The notes: generated from the sequence alone by a model not told the origin. A DNA stretch of 64,000 nucleotides from Kumtagia sp963820075 (GCA_963820075.1 CAWFYS010000006.1:783288-847287), one strand, 5' to 3'. Positions 24,579 through 37,172 are shown, counted from the first letter of the stretch. Numbers and translations: made by a program.

Positions 24579-25415
24579 ATGATCTACAAGACGATCGCCG
24601 TCATCCTTCAAGGCAAGGAAGATACGCAGCGCGTGCTCGACTGCGCCATTCCGCTGGCGCAAATCTGGGGCGCGCATATTGTCGGCATCCACGCCGAACC
24701 GATCCCGGTCGCCTACAGCGCCGCCGTCGGCTTTCCCGACGTGGCGGTCATCGAGACGGCGACACAGGCGGCCGAGGAGCGGACCAAGGAAATCGAGGCG
24801 ATGTTCGCCGGCCGCATGAAGGCGGCCGGCCAGAGCCATGACTGGCACGGCGCGCGCAGCTTCTCCGGCGACAGCGGACATGCCTGTGCGGCGATCGCCC
24901 GCGCCGCCGACCTGGTGGTCGCCGCTCAGCACAACCCCAGTTGGGTATCCGATGAGACGACCGGCATCGAGAGCGTGCTCTACGAAGCGGGGCGTCCTGT
25001 TCTGGTGGTCCCGCATTCCGGCGCGCTGAACAGCACATTCTCTCGTGTTCTGGTCGCCTGGAACGGCAGCCGCGAAGCGGCGCGCGCCGCCTTCGACGCC
25101 CTGCCGCTGATCGAGGAGGCGGAAGCCACGGAAGTCTTTGTCGTCGACCCGCCGGAGGAAGGCGACGACCTGTCGGCAAGCGCGTCGGCGCTGGCGGAAG
25201 CCCTTTCGCGGCACGGAGCGCAGGTTACCGTCGCGACAGACACCTCCCGCGGCCGCGGCGTCGAAGAGGTGATCCGCGACCGGGCTACATCGACCGGCGC
25301 GGACCTGCTGGTTCTCGGCGCCTACAGTCACTCCTGGCTGCGCCAGCTTCTTTTCGGCGGGATAACCCGCACGGTCCTGCAATCCATGCCGATTGCCTGC
25401 CTGATGTCACGCTAA
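24579..25415 (+). CDS. Universal stress protein (UspA family)
   Basis: A 278-residue USP-type protein related to the gene at 21652. It starts MIYKTIAVILQGKEDTQRVL with GGAG upstream. The N-terminal half is a full alpha/beta USP unit; the second begins FSRVLVAWNGSREAARAAFD (~147). The ATP-type glycine motif is partly degenerate (LGAYSHSWLRQLLFGGITR). The stop codon TAA at 25413-25415 lies inside the first bases of a ~110 bp repeat element, so the gene end is supplied by the repeat. Function inferred from family only. Confidence 0.88.
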   Translation: MIYKTIAVILQGKEDTQRVLDCAIPLAQIWGAHIVGIHAEPIPVAYSAAVGFPDVAVIETATQAAEERTKEIEAMFAGRMKAAGQSHDWHGARSFSGDSGHACAAIARAADLVVAAQHNPSWVSDETTGIESVLYEAGRPVLVVPHSGALNSTFSRVLVAWNGSREAARAAFDALPLIEEAEATEVFVVDPPEEGDDLSASASALAEALSRHGAQVTVATDTSRGRGVEEVIRDRATSTGADLLVLGAYSHSWLRQLLFGGITRTVLQSMPIACLMSR

Positions 25416-25527
25416 GCAGGTTCCGGAAAAGTGTGTCACCGTTTTCCGACAGAAACCTGCGACAAAACAAGAGGCTAGGCAGGCGAAGCGTGGGCGAAGG
25501 CGCGAAGCCACGCAAGTCTGCTTAGCG
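25410..25527. repeat. Two-hairpin intergenic repeat, family A, copy 1
   Basis: A 118 bp element bounded by a 10 bp perfect inverted repeat (CGCTAAGCAG / CTGCTTAGCG). It folds as two hairpins: one from GCAGGTTCCGGAAAA to TTTTCCGACAGAAACCTGC, one from GCGAAGCGTGGGC to GCCACGC. Copies lie at 40295-40402 (inverted) and 55511-55620. This copy has about 8 extra bases (GGCGCGAA) in the second hairpin. Size and double palindrome resemble the RIME elements of Sinorhizobium. The rest of the gap to 25790 holds a hairpin (CGAAAATCG...CGATTTTCG) and a decayed relative of the same element near 25630-25700. Confidence 0.8.
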
Positions 25528-25790
25528 CCTCACCCCGAAAATCGAGATCGATTTTCGCTAAGCACCATACGCAGGTTCAAACTGGTGGAGCGCCCTTGGC
25601 GTGTCCGGATGGACGCGCGGCGCCTGTTGTGAACGCCAGGCAGGTTCCGCAAGAGTGCGCCCATCGATTCTCCGACGGAAATCCGTGACGAACAGGAAGC
25701 CTTGCCAAAAGACGCCCTTCGCGGCTAATCCACCGTGCATTCCAAACCTTGTCCACGCGCCAAGACGCGTGAAACGGAGTGCGCTTGCCG

Positions 25791-26288
25791 ATGTCTCTTC
25801 CGGAAAAGGCCTTTCCAGTGTCCTGGGATCAGTTCCACCGTGACGCTCGCGCGCTCGCCTGGCGGCTTTCGGGCTCAGGCAAGCAGTGGCGGGCGATCGT
25901 ATGCATTACGCGCGGCGGCCTGGTGCCGGCTGCCATCATTTCGCGCGAACTCGGCATCCGGATTATCGAGACGGTCTGCGTCGCCTCCTATCACGACTAT
26001 GCCTCGCAAGGCGAGTTGGCCGTGCTGAAGGAGATCACGCCGGCTCTGCTCGAGAATGAAGGTGAAGGTGTCCTGATACTCGACGATCTGACAGACACCG
26101 GCAAAACCGCCGCGGTCGTGCGCGAAATGATGCCAAAGGCGCATTTCGCTACTATATATGCCAAGCCCAAGGGCCGGCCACTTGTCGATACCTTCGTAAC
26201 GGAGGTATCGCAGGACACCTGGATCTACTTCCCTTGGGATATGGGCTTCACCTATCAGAAGCCTATCGCCGACGATCACGCGGGTTGA
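25791..26288 (+). CDS. gpt: Xanthine-guanine phosphoribosyltransferase
   Basis: A 165-residue purine salvage enzyme (xanthine or guanine plus PRPP to XMP or GMP), the usual Xgpt length. It starts MSLPEKAFPVSWDQFHRDAR, has the AIVCITRGGLVPAAIISREL region and the PRPP-binding loop VLILDDLTDTGKTA at about 96-109. It ends with WIYFPWDMGFTYQKPI. Start ATG 25791 is preferred over an in-frame start at 25779 on family length. Single gene between repeats and the Nudix gene. Confidence 0.93.
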   Translation: MSLPEKAFPVSWDQFHRDARALAWRLSGSGKQWRAIVCITRGGLVPAAIISRELGIRIIETVCVASYHDYASQGELAVLKEITPALLENEGEGVLILDDLTDTGKTAAVVREMMPKAHFATIYAKPKGRPLVDTFVTEVSQDTWIYFPWDMGFTYQKPIADDHAG

Positions 26289-26370
26289 CCGCACCCGGCA
26301 AGCGTTGCAGGATACTCGTAAACGCCGCGTGTTCGCGATTTTTTTACCTTTGTGACAAGCAAATAGCGGT

Positions 26371-26910
26371 ATGATTACTGAGACGGCAAACGATTATGGC
26401 GCGGGCGGCGGTTTCGACATGCTGACAGCGGACAACGCGCGACGCTCTTTCGCGGAAAGGATAAGGCGGCTTTTCGGCGGCGTGCCTTGTCACGTGCAGG
26501 TTGCGGCACTTCCATGGCGCAAAGGGCCGGACGGTGTCGAAGTGCTGCTGATCACCAGCCGTGACACCGGTCGCTGGGTCCTGCCGAAAGGTTGGCCGGA
26601 GGGCAAGGAACAGCTTTGGGACGCGGCCGCCCGCGAGGCTGGCGAGGAGGCGGGCATAGCGGGAGCCATCGCCTCCTCCGAGATCGGCTGCTACTATTAT
26701 GCAAAGGCGTCTTCGTCCGGACAGGCAAAGCCCTGCAAGGTGCATGTCTTCCCGATGGAGATCGATCGAGTGAAAGACAAGTGGCCGGAGCGCAAAAGCC
26801 GCAGCCGCCAATGGTTTTCGCCAGAGGCCGCGGCGACCAGCGTCCATGAACCTGAGCTCGCCGATCTGATCGCACTATTCTGCAGGAATCCCAGACAATT
26901 CGCCGCTTGA
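26371..26910 (+). CDS. Nudix hydrolase
   Basis: A 179-residue Nudix protein; the start could also be the in-frame ATG 48 nt later (MLTADNARRSF). It has the full Nudix box G-x5-E-x7-R-E-x2-E-E-x-G beginning at GWPEGKEQLW (~70), followed by AAAREAGEEAGIAG. Family members hydrolyse nucleoside diphosphates linked to another group; the R/KxxxPKGxPE context (WVLPKGWPEGK) resembles diphosphoinositol/diadenosine polyphosphate hydrolases, but the substrate is not certain. A terminator follows. It is monocistronic. Confidence 0.88.
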   Translation: MITETANDYGAGGGFDMLTADNARRSFAERIRRLFGGVPCHVQVAALPWRKGPDGVEVLLITSRDTGRWVLPKGWPEGKEQLWDAAAREAGEEAGIAGAIASSEIGCYYYAKASSSGQAKPCKVHVFPMEIDRVKDKWPERKSRSRQWFSPEAAATSVHEPELADLIALFCRNPRQFAA

Positions 26911-26959
26911 GCGGGTCCTGGGCGCTGCCCGGCGCATCCAAAGCCGGAGGTCCATACCT

Positions 26960-26984
26960 CGCCGCGCGGCATCGGCGTTTTTTT
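26960..26984 (+). terminator. Rho-independent terminator after Nudix gene
   Basis: The stem CGCCG/CGGCG with an 8 nt loop is followed by seven T. It lies 50 nt beyond the Nudix stop. The stem is short but the T-tract is strong. Confidence 0.65.
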
Positions 26985-27048
26985 GGATGCGGGGCGATTC
27001 GAATGCACCGCTCTCGCTGACCGGCGCCCCCTCTGTCGCTCGTCCCCG

Positions 27049-27057
27049 TTATCCACA
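27049..27057 (+). promoter_or_regulatory. DnaA-box-like sequence upstream of nrdJ
   Basis: TTATCCACA is an exact match to the strict DnaA box, 530 nt upstream of nrdJ. DnaA controls ribonucleotide reductase genes in some bacteria. A single 9-mer may be chance. The 668-nt gap 26911-27578 has no credible gene. It also contains a CGCCCTTCGGGCG hairpin near 27224 and TTAACC-N5-TTAG, a loose CtrA-like half-site pair, near 27298-27312. Confidence 0.35.
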
Positions 27058-27549
27058 CCCCTCCCCACAAGATGTTGGGGGTCTAAGTGGCGGCACAAGC
27101 GAACCCTTGACGGACAAAAGCGAGTCGTCTCATATGCGTCATGTGCTCGCGTAACGGGCGCGGCCGGCGGGTCACCCGCCTGTCATGATTTGATCAGCTT
27201 TTCCAGCGTTTCAGGCATTTCGCCGCCCTTCGGGCGGTCGGGGAGCCGTGGCGTTTTCGCTGGAGGCGCGTGGAAAAAAGTGGCAAGAAAGCTGTGGTTA
27301 ACCTATATTTAGCATTCACTAGCGATCATAACCACTAGATGAAGTGAGCGGTCGATATCAGGGCCGCATACGGCCGCGAGGATGAAAAGCCGGATCAAGT
27401 CCGGTTCCAAGACGGCAAGCGCTCCCGGCAAGCCTTCCGACCAAGAGCGGAGGCGCGTGAGGGCGAAGGCATTCGCGGCCAGGCGGGCCGCGCTCACAGG
27501 GTGGATTGCGTCGTGCCGGCAAGGGCTGGTGGCAGATCGGCGACGGACG

Positions 27550-27559
27550 CTATATATAG
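27550..27559. promoter_or_regulatory. NrdR-box-like palindrome upstream of nrdJ
   Basis: CTATATATAG matches the core of the NrdR box (acaCwAtATaTwGtgt), 20 nt before the nrdJ ATG at 27579. A second, one-mismatch copy (CTATATTTAG) lies at 27303-27312. NrdR represses ribonucleotide reductase genes when dATP/ATP is high. The outer bases of the box do not match well, and the usual tight tandem spacing is absent. Confidence 0.5.
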
Positions 27560-27578
27560 AATTGAAGGACTGATCATC

Positions 27579-31427
<3,849 letters not shown>

Positions 31428-31472
31428 CGCAAGCAATTTTCTCATGACGCGGCAATTTGATGGGAGGCGAGT

Positions 31473-31658
31473 ATGACCGAGCCTGGTCCAGAAAAATTCG
31501 GGAAATTCGTTGAACACTATCGCTGTAACAAGCGTTGGTCTCAGCACCAACTAGGGCAACTGATTGGAGTAAGAAGCTCCTACATTACAAGTGTGGAAAA
31601 CGGGGAATTATGGCCCGACGATCACATCGTTGACGAGATCGCGAGCCTTTTGGAGTGA
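31473..31658 (+). CDS. XRE-family helix-turn-helix protein
   Basis: A 61-residue single-domain DNA-binding protein. The HTH segment WSQHQLGQLIGVRSSYITSV (about residues 22-41) is typical of Cro/C1-type regulators, followed by ENGELWPDDHIVDEIASLLE. Base composition is clearly richer in A and T than in the flanking nrdJ and acyP genes. It lies 97 nt upstream of an ImmA/IrrE-type metallopeptidase. Such pairs regulate mobile elements or form toxin-antitoxin-like modules. The protein is short but complete. Confidence 0.75.
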   Translation: MTEPGPEKFGKFVEHYRCNKRWSQHQLGQLIGVRSSYITSVENGELWPDDHIVDEIASLLE

Positions 31659-31755
31659 AACACGAGTACCTTTACGCTATGCTCGGGCCAAAGCCAGCTA
31701 GCGTGGAAGCAAGCGCCAAACGAACAATGTGAGGCCTAGCGGTCGGGAGAAAGCT

Positions 31756-32376
31756 ATGAAATCTGTCGACCGCTCCAATCCTGAAAAGCAGAACGAACTT
31801 GATATTGCCCGTCGCGCCAGAAAGCTTCGGAGCGTGCTAGGCATGTCCGACAGCCTGTACATAGACATAGTCGAAATTCTGGAGTTTAGAATAAAAGAAT
31901 TTGTACCAGATTTTAAGTTGATGGTTAGGAGAGACATAGAGCTCGAAAAGACTGCCTATACGGTCGAGGACCCTCCTCGGATTTTCGTAAGAGAAACTAT
32001 ATATGATGCAGCATGCGAAGGAGATCAAGAATGCAGGAAGATACTCGCGCATGAACTTGGTCACCTCCTACTGCACTATAAGATTGACGGCGCGAAACAT
32101 AAAGGCTTAGAGAATTATAAATCGCCCTATGACGGGATGACATCACTTGATAGCATCGAAGATCAGGCTGATATATTCGCAAGGAATTTTTTGGTCCCTC
32201 CCTATATAGCTTTTGAGCATCGCCACGATCTTGCGAAGTTATCTCAGTTAACCGGAGCTCCGGTAAACACAGCTAGCGCTGCAGCCACAATCTCAAAGCG
32301 TCAAGAGATGTTCAAAATCAGGCAACCACCCCTACCGAAAAAGGCTCGAACTCTATTCGATCGATCGTTTTCTTGA
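31756..32376 (+). CDS. ImmA/IrrE family metallopeptidase
   Basis: A 206-residue zinc-protease-like protein. HELGH at residues 99-103 plus the downstream E135 in SIEDQADIFARNFLVP form the gluzincin-type zinc site of the ImmA/IrrE family (M78). These proteases cleave a partner XRE repressor in ICE and phage systems and in the Deinococcus DdrO response. The start ATG 31756 has GGGAG 8 nt upstream. The gene is strikingly AT-rich for this chromosome and its codon use differs from its neighbours, so it is probably acquired. The partner is presumably the XRE gene just upstream. Confidence 0.85.
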   Translation: MKSVDRSNPEKQNELDIARRARKLRSVLGMSDSLYIDIVEILEFRIKEFVPDFKLMVRRDIELEKTAYTVEDPPRIFVRETIYDAACEGDQECRKILAHELGHLLLHYKIDGAKHKGLENYKSPYDGMTSLDSIEDQADIFARNFLVPPYIAFEHRHDLAKLSQLTGAPVNTASAAATISKRQEMFKIRQPPLPKKARTLFDRSFS

Positions 32377-32499
32377 AAAGTTGTACTCGTTCAGTACCCC
32401 TTGCATGTTTGAATTGCAGCGTCGGCGAAGCAGTGTCCGAGGCGATGCAATCAGACCTGATCCTGGTATAGTGAGTTTTCCAGTCTATCGGATCAGCGC

Positions 32500-32784
32500 A
32501 TGCTCCACTCGCAGCCAGCCACGCTCGTTCGCATCAGGGGTCGCGTTCAAGGCGTCGGATTTCGCTACTGGACGCGGGATGAGGCGTGGGAACTCGGCCT
32601 TTCCGGCTGGGTGCGCAACGAGCCGGACGGCTCGGTCCTGGCCATGATCGCCGGGCCGGAGACCGCGGTGGCGGCCATGCTGCAAAGGCTGCGCGGCGGC
32701 CCGCCCGGCGCGCAGGTGACAAATCTGACGACAGAAGGCGTCGCCGCGCCCGGGCTGGACGGGGGATTCCGGATATTGCCGTAG
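32500..32784 (+). CDS. acyP: Acylphosphatase
   Basis: A 94-residue acylphosphatase (acyl phosphate hydrolysis). It has the signature LVRIRGRVQGVGFRYWTRDE (~9-28), in which the arginine of GVGFR binds phosphate, and GLSGWVRNEPDGSV, in which the asparagine is catalytic. Composition returns to the high-GC background after the AT-rich XRE/ImmA segment. Small, monocistronic; a complete family-length protein. Confidence 0.92.
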   Translation: MLHSQPATLVRIRGRVQGVGFRYWTRDEAWELGLSGWVRNEPDGSVLAMIAGPETAVAAMLQRLRGGPPGAQVTNLTTEGVAAPGLDGGFRILP

Positions 32785-32836
32785 GATCTGCCGCGCCTCC
32801 GCTGAACTCAACTCCGCGCGGGCCCCCGTCCTGGCG

Positions 32837-33836
32837 CTAGTCCGCCCGGGCCATATAGGACTGGCCGGCCACCCAACGGCGCCACTCGGCTTCGCTGCCA
32901 TGAAAGACGTTGAGGTCGATCTTGCCTTTCACGCCATGCGATAGGCCCGAGCCGGAATACTGCCAGAACACCCATTTGCGGCCCGGATAGACTTTTGACG
33001 GGTGCCGCGCCACCGCGCGCAGCCAGAACGGGTAGTCCTGGAATTCGCCCCTGAGGTTGTCGCGGTAGAAATCCGGAGCCGTATAGATGATCGGGCGCTG
33101 GCCATAGTGCCGCTCGAGCTTGTCCATGAAGACCTGCATCTTTTCCAGCACGCGCGCCTTCGAGAGGCGTCGCTTGCAGCGGGAACTCGCCATTATATTC
33201 GACATCGATCACCGGCGGCAGCGCGCCCTCGACCTTCGGAACGTTGCGAATGAACCAGTCGGCCTGTTCGCCGGCGGTGCGGCACCAGTAGAAGAAATGG
33301 TAGGCGCCGCGCCGCAGGCCGGCTTCGCCGGCCTCGCGCCAGTTCTCCCTGAACATCGGGTCGAGGTGGTCGCCGCCGTCCGTCGCCTTGATATAGGCGA
33401 AGTTCGCGCCCTGGCTGCGTAGTTTCGGCCAATCGATCTCGCCCTGCCAGCGGGAGACATCGACGCCGTGAACAGCCATTCGCCTGGGCGAGGCGGACCC
33501 GAAATTGATCGGCTTGGCGTCGCGGAAGCGATGGCGATGGACCTCGACCTTCGCTGCCGGCTTCAAGATCGCTGTCGCCGGTTTTGACGGCGCCAAGAGC
33601 GCGTTCGGCTCCACGGGTCCTTCGAGGCCCTGGACCGGCCGAGGCACGGCCATCGCGACCGTCCGCTCCGCTTCAATGGCAGGCTCGACGTCGGCGGGCG
33701 GCACGGGGCCCGCCACCGAATTGGTCGTCTCGGTGGACCATCCGGGCACCTGAAGGAGGTCGAGCCCGGAACTGGACGTGCAGCCGGCCAGCGACAAGGA
33801 CATGAGGAAGGGAATGATGACGCTGGGCGATCGCAT
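32837..33836 (-). CDS. GH25 lysozyme-like lipoprotein (one frameshift as written)
   Basis: A predicted muramidase. A lipoprotein signal (MRSPSVIIPFLMSLSLAGC) is followed by a ~90-residue linker and a GH25 domain: HGVDVSRWQGEIDW, FAYIKATDGG, YHFFYWCRTAGEQADWF and the catalytic PPVIDVEYNGE. Just after this the frame breaks at about 33184 (one extra base in GTTCCCG on the coding strand). The rest of the domain (CKRRLSKARVLEKMQVFMDK ... RPIIYTAPDFYRDN ... VFWQYSGSG) is intact in the next frame to the stop at 32837. Removing one base gives about 332 residues. Because both halves are well conserved, a sequence error or very recent mutation is likely. Confidence 0.8.
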
Positions 33837-34059
33837 CTGGACCTGTACGCGGAACACAACAGACCGAAGGCAAGCAACGCCGCCGGGCCAAGCCAGAGTG
33901 ATCTATGGACGAGGAATTACCAATAAAGTTTGAATCCGGCACGCCAAAAGCACGTCTGGCCGAGTCCGCGCCGTCAAACTCTGGGCCGTTGGCCTAAGGC
34001 AAGCGCGAAGGCCGAAGCGCGCGGCAATGGCGATGGAATGAAGAACCTTGGCTAACGCC

Positions 34060-35373
34060 TTATTCCGCCGCGACTTTCGACATCGGATTATTCGGATGCG
34101 TGGTCCAGTTGGCATAGACCGGCGACACCGGCTTTTGGGTGCGCTTGTCCAGCACGCCCACAGCCAGCGGCTCCATCGTGATGCAGCCTTCGACCGGGCA
34201 GACATTGACGCAGAGATTGCAGCCGACGCACTCCTCCTCCATCACCTCGAAATGCCGCACGCCGTTTACCATGTTGGTAATTGCCTGGTGCGACGTGTCC
34301 TCGCAGGCAATGTAGCAGCGGCCGCATTTGATGCAGGCATCCTGATCGATGCGCGCCTTGGCGACGTAGTTGAGGTTGAGATACTGCCAGTCGGTGACGT
34401 TGGGTGTCGCCCGGCCGACGATCTGGTCGAGCGAGGCATGTCCCTTCTCGTCCATCCAGTTCTTCAGCCCCTCGATCATTTCCTGGACGATCTTGAAGCC
34501 GTAGGTCATGGCCGCCGTGCAGACCTGGACGTTGCCGGCGCCGAGCGCCATGAATTCGGCGGCGTCGCGCCATGTGGTGATGCCGCCAATGCCGGAGATC
34601 GGCAGCCCGCGCGTCTGCGGATCGCGGGCGATTTCGGCCACCATGTTCATGGCGATCGGCTTGACCGCCGGCCCGCAATAGCCGCCATGGCTGCCCTTGC
34701 CGTCGATGGTGGGTTCCGGCGCGAAATTATCCAGGTCGACCGCCGTGATCGAGTTGATGGTGTTGATCAGCGACACGGCGTCCGTGCCGCCCGCATGTGC
34801 GGCGCGCGCCGGCTTGCGGATGTCGGTGATGTTGGGCGTCAGCTTGGTAATCACCGGCATGCGGGTGTTCTGCTTGCACCAGCGCACCACCATTTCGATA
34901 TATTCCGGCACCTGGCCGACCGCCGAACCCATGCCGCGCTCGCTCATGCCGTGCGGGCAGCCGAAATTAAGCTCGATGCCGTCGGCGCCGGTGTCCTCCA
35001 CCAGAGGCAGGATCGCCTTCCAGCTCTCCTCCACACAGGGCACCATCAAGGATACGACCATGGCCCGGTCCGGCCAGTCGCGCTTGACCTGCTTGATCTC
35101 CCGCAGATTGACCTGCAGGTCGCGATCGGTGATCAACTCGATATTGTTGAGGCCGAGCAGGCGCCGGTCGGCGCCCCAGATCGCGCCGTAGCGCGGACCG
35201 TTCACGTTGACGACAGGAGGGCCTTCCTCGCCAAGCGTCTTCCACACCACGCCGCCCCAGCCCGCCCTGAAGGCGCGCACGACATTGTAGGCCTTGTCGG
35301 TCGGCGGCGCCGAGGCCAGCCAGAACGGGTTCGGCGATTTGATGCCGACGAAATTGCTGCGGATGTCAGCCAT
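34060..35373 (-). CDS. preA: NAD-dependent dihydropyrimidine dehydrogenase subunit PreA
   Basis: A 437-residue FMN-containing catalytic subunit that reduces uracil and thymine to the dihydro forms. It has a dihydroorotate-dehydrogenase-like barrel (NPFWLASAPPT, ELNFGCPHGMSERGMGSAVG, GIGGITTWRDAAEFM). A C-terminal ferredoxin domain carries two 4Fe-4S motifs, CIKCGRCYIAC and CVGCNLCVNVCP. The partner PreT is encoded at 35817-37172 in the same direction, but a truncated gene and a palindromic repeat now separate them. Hydantoinase and ureidopropionase genes that complete the pathway are not in the window. Confidence 0.95.
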   Translation of the reverse strand: MADIRSNFVGIKSPNPFWLASAPPTDKAYNVVRAFRAGWGGVVWKTLGEEGPPVVNVNGPRYGAIWGADRRLLGLNNIELITDRDLQVNLREIKQVKRDWPDRAMVVSLMVPCVEESWKAILPLVEDTGADGIELNFGCPHGMSERGMGSAVGQVPEYIEMVVRWCKQNTRMPVITKLTPNITDIRKPARAAHAGGTDAVSLINTINSITAVDLDNFAPEPTIDGKGSHGGYCGPAVKPIAMNMVAEIARDPQTRGLPISGIGGITTWRDAAEFMALGAGNVQVCTAAMTYGFKIVQEMIEGLKNWMDEKGHASLDQIVGRATPNVTDWQYLNLNYVAKARIDQDACIKCGRCYIACEDTSHQAITNMVNGVRHFEVMEEECVGCNLCVNVCPVEGCITMEPLAVGVLDKRTQKPVSPVYANWTTHPNNPMSKVAAE

Positions 35374-35377
35374 GGCA

Positions 35378-35626
35378 CTATCCCCTTGCCTGAAGGGAGC
35401 GAGTTCGATCGCTCAGCGCGCGATACTGCTCCGCATTGGTATCCGAGAAAGCTTCTTCCCGATTGCTGGGAACGTCCTGATATTCGATCGGCTCATCAAA
35501 CTGGCCTGCCGTGAAATCCAGCCGGCGCCCCTTGATGAGGTTGTAGAAATGCCAGGCATCGCCGATTCTGGTCTTCAGAATCTCTCCGCCAAGAAAGTCA
35601 TAGGCGACTAGGGAAGCCAACGAAGA
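35378..35626 (-). pseudogene. Truncated YunG-like protein gene
   Basis: The open frame to 35824 joins repeat sequence to a genuine C-terminus: from SLASLVAYDFLGGEILKTRI onward through HFYNLIKGRRLDFT and QFDEPIEYQD it resembles YunG-family proteins of unknown function. The N-terminal third expected before this (the GQC segment) is replaced by the family B palindrome at 35629. The gene ends 4 nt before preA. It is either a 5'-deleted remnant or an odd repeat-derived fusion; truncation is more likely. Confidence 0.6.
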
Positions 35627-35628
35627 GT

Positions 35629-35764
35629 CCCCCCTCTCCGGCTTGCTTCGCAAGCCACCTCTCCCCGCTTCGCGGGGGCGAGGAAACGCCGGTCGAGACG
35701 CATGGCACTTTTCCTCGCCCCCGCGAAGCGGGGAGAGGTGGCCGCGAAGCGGCCGGAGAGGGGG
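35629..35764. repeat. Palindromic intergenic repeat, family B, copy 2
   Basis: A 136 bp palindrome with the same outer arms as 1523-1657 (CCCCCTCTCCGGC... / ...GCCGGAGAGGGGG). Its inner arms CACCTCTCCCCGCTTCGCGG / CCGCGAAGCGGGGAGAGGTG enclose a GAGGAAA...TTTCCTC stem. The shared tail TCGAAT...ATCCCGTTAAC follows. It abuts the truncated YunG-like gene and may have caused the truncation. Confidence 0.8.
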
Positions 35765-35816
35765 TCGAATAGCCATCCCGTTAACGCAGAGCCCTGCAGA
35801 GAGCGACCTCACCCCG

Positions 35817-37172
35817 CTACCCAACCAGCGCGCGATCGATATTTTCGGCCGTGTCGCGGCCGGCCGCGACCGCCGCCACGGTCAGATCCTCGCGATGGTC
35901 GGCAACGCAGTCGCCACCGGCCCAGACTTTTGCCAGCGAAGTTCGGCCGTCCGCATCGACCTTGACGCGGCCGTTTTCCAGTTCGATTGCCAGGCCGGAA
36001 CCATTCAGCGCGCCCGCAACGAAGCTCTGCCCGATCGCCCGGAAGACCTGGTCGGCGGGGACGGTCAGCGTCTCGCCGGTGACGCCAAGCTTGCCGTCCT
36101 TCATCGCCGTGTATTCGAGTTCGATGGCGGAGACCTTGCCTCCCTCGGCGATCACGCGCTTCGGCTGCAGCCAGTGGCGGATGGAAACGCCGTTGGCGGT
36201 GGCGAGATCCTGCTCGTATTCGGACGCATTCATATTTTCCTGGCCGCGCCGGTAGCAGATCGTCACCTCCTCGGCGCCGAGCAGTTTCGACTGCACCGCC
36301 GCGTCGATTGCCGTCATGCCGCCGCCGATGACGACCACGCGGCGTCCGACCGGCAGGCTGGCAAGGTCCGACGCCTGCCGCAACTCCGCGATGAACTCAA
36401 CCGCATTGCGCACGCCCGCCGCTTCCTCGCCCTCGGCTCGCAGCGCGTTGACGCCCGCAAGGCCCATGCCCAGGAAGACGGCATCATATTGCGCGGTCAG
36501 TTCGGCAAGATGGATGTCGCGGCCAAGCGCCTTGCCGTGCTCGATCGCAATGCCGCCGATCGCGGTGACGTAGTCCACCTCGGCCTGGGCGAAGTCCTCG
36601 GTGCTCTTATAGGCGGCGATACCGTATTCGTTGAGGCCGCCGGCCTTCGGACGCGCCTCGAAAATGGTTACGTCATGGCCATATCGCGCAAGCCGGTGCG
36701 CGGCGGCGAGCCCGGCCGGTCCTGCCCCGACCACGGCAACCTTCTTGCCGGTCGGCGCGGCGCGCTCGTAAAACTGCTTGTGCTGGCGCATCGCCGTGTC
36801 GGTGGCGTAGCGCTGCAGGCGGCCGATCTGCACCGGCTTGCCCTCGGCCGTTTCGCGCACGCATACTTCCTCACACAGCGTCTCGGTCGGGCAGACACGG
36901 GCGCACATGCCGCCGAGAATATTCTGGTCGAAGATGGTTTTTGCCGAGCCGATCGGGTTGCCGGTGGCAATCTGGCGGATGAAGAGCGGTATGTCGATCG
37001 ACGTAGGGCATGCATTCATGCATGGCGCGTCATAGCAGAAATAGCAGCGGTCGGCCTCCACGAGCGCCTCGTGGTGGTCGAGCGGCGGATGCAGGTCGGA
37101 AAAATTCCGGTCATATTGCGCCGGCGCCAGTCGAGCCGCGGCAATGCCCTCCTTGAACTGACCAGCAGCCAT
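35817..37172 (-). CDS. preT: NAD(P)-dependent oxidoreductase PreT (dihydropyrimidine dehydrogenase subunit)
   Basis: A 451-residue flavoprotein that passes electrons from NAD(P)H to PreA. The N-terminal domain has cysteine clusters for Fe-S centres (CYFCYDAPCMNACP, MCARVCPTETLCEEVC). An FAD-binding GAGPAGLAAAHRLARYG follows (~145), then an NAD(P)-binding VIGGGMTAIDAAVQ (~280). It ends with the conserved WAGGDCVADHREDLTVAAVA. Start ATG 37172 (MAAGQFKEG) is preferred, with GGGGAA upstream; an ATG at 37199 is also in frame. The 370-nt gap to the next gene (37173-37542) shows no credible gene. A TTGACC hexamer in the preT direction near 37232-37237 may be part of its promoter. Confidence 0.93.
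   Translation of the reverse strand: MAAGQFKEGIAAARLAPAQYDRNFSDLHPPLDHHEALVEADRCYFCYDAPCMNACPTSIDIPLFIRQIATGNPIGSAKTIFDQNILGGMCARVCPTETLCEEVCVRETAEGKPVQIGRLQRYATDTAMRQHKQFYERAAPTGKKVAVVGAGPAGLAAAHRLARYGHDVTIFEARPKAGGLNEYGIAAYKSTEDFAQAEVDYVTAIGGIAIEHGKALGRDIHLAELTAQYDAVFLGMGLAGVNALRAEGEEAAGVRNAVEFIAELRQASDLASLPVGRRVVVIGGGMTAIDAAVQSKLLGAEEVTICYRRGQENMNASEYEQDLATANGVSIRHWLQPKRVIAEGGKVSAIELEYTAMKDGKLGVTGETLTVPADQVFRAIGQSFVAGALNGSGLAIELENGRVKVDADGRTSLAKVWAGGDCVADHREDLTVAAVAAGRDTAENIDRALVG

Noticed and set aside
26990..27578. Cobalamin riboswitch upstream of nrdJ
   Set aside because: I found no convincing B12-box sequence. The gene uses B12 as cofactor, but that alone does not imply a riboswitch.
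35378..35824. 148-codon frame as an intact gene
   Set aside because: Its N-terminal half is translated palindromic repeat; only the last ~80 residues look like a real protein.
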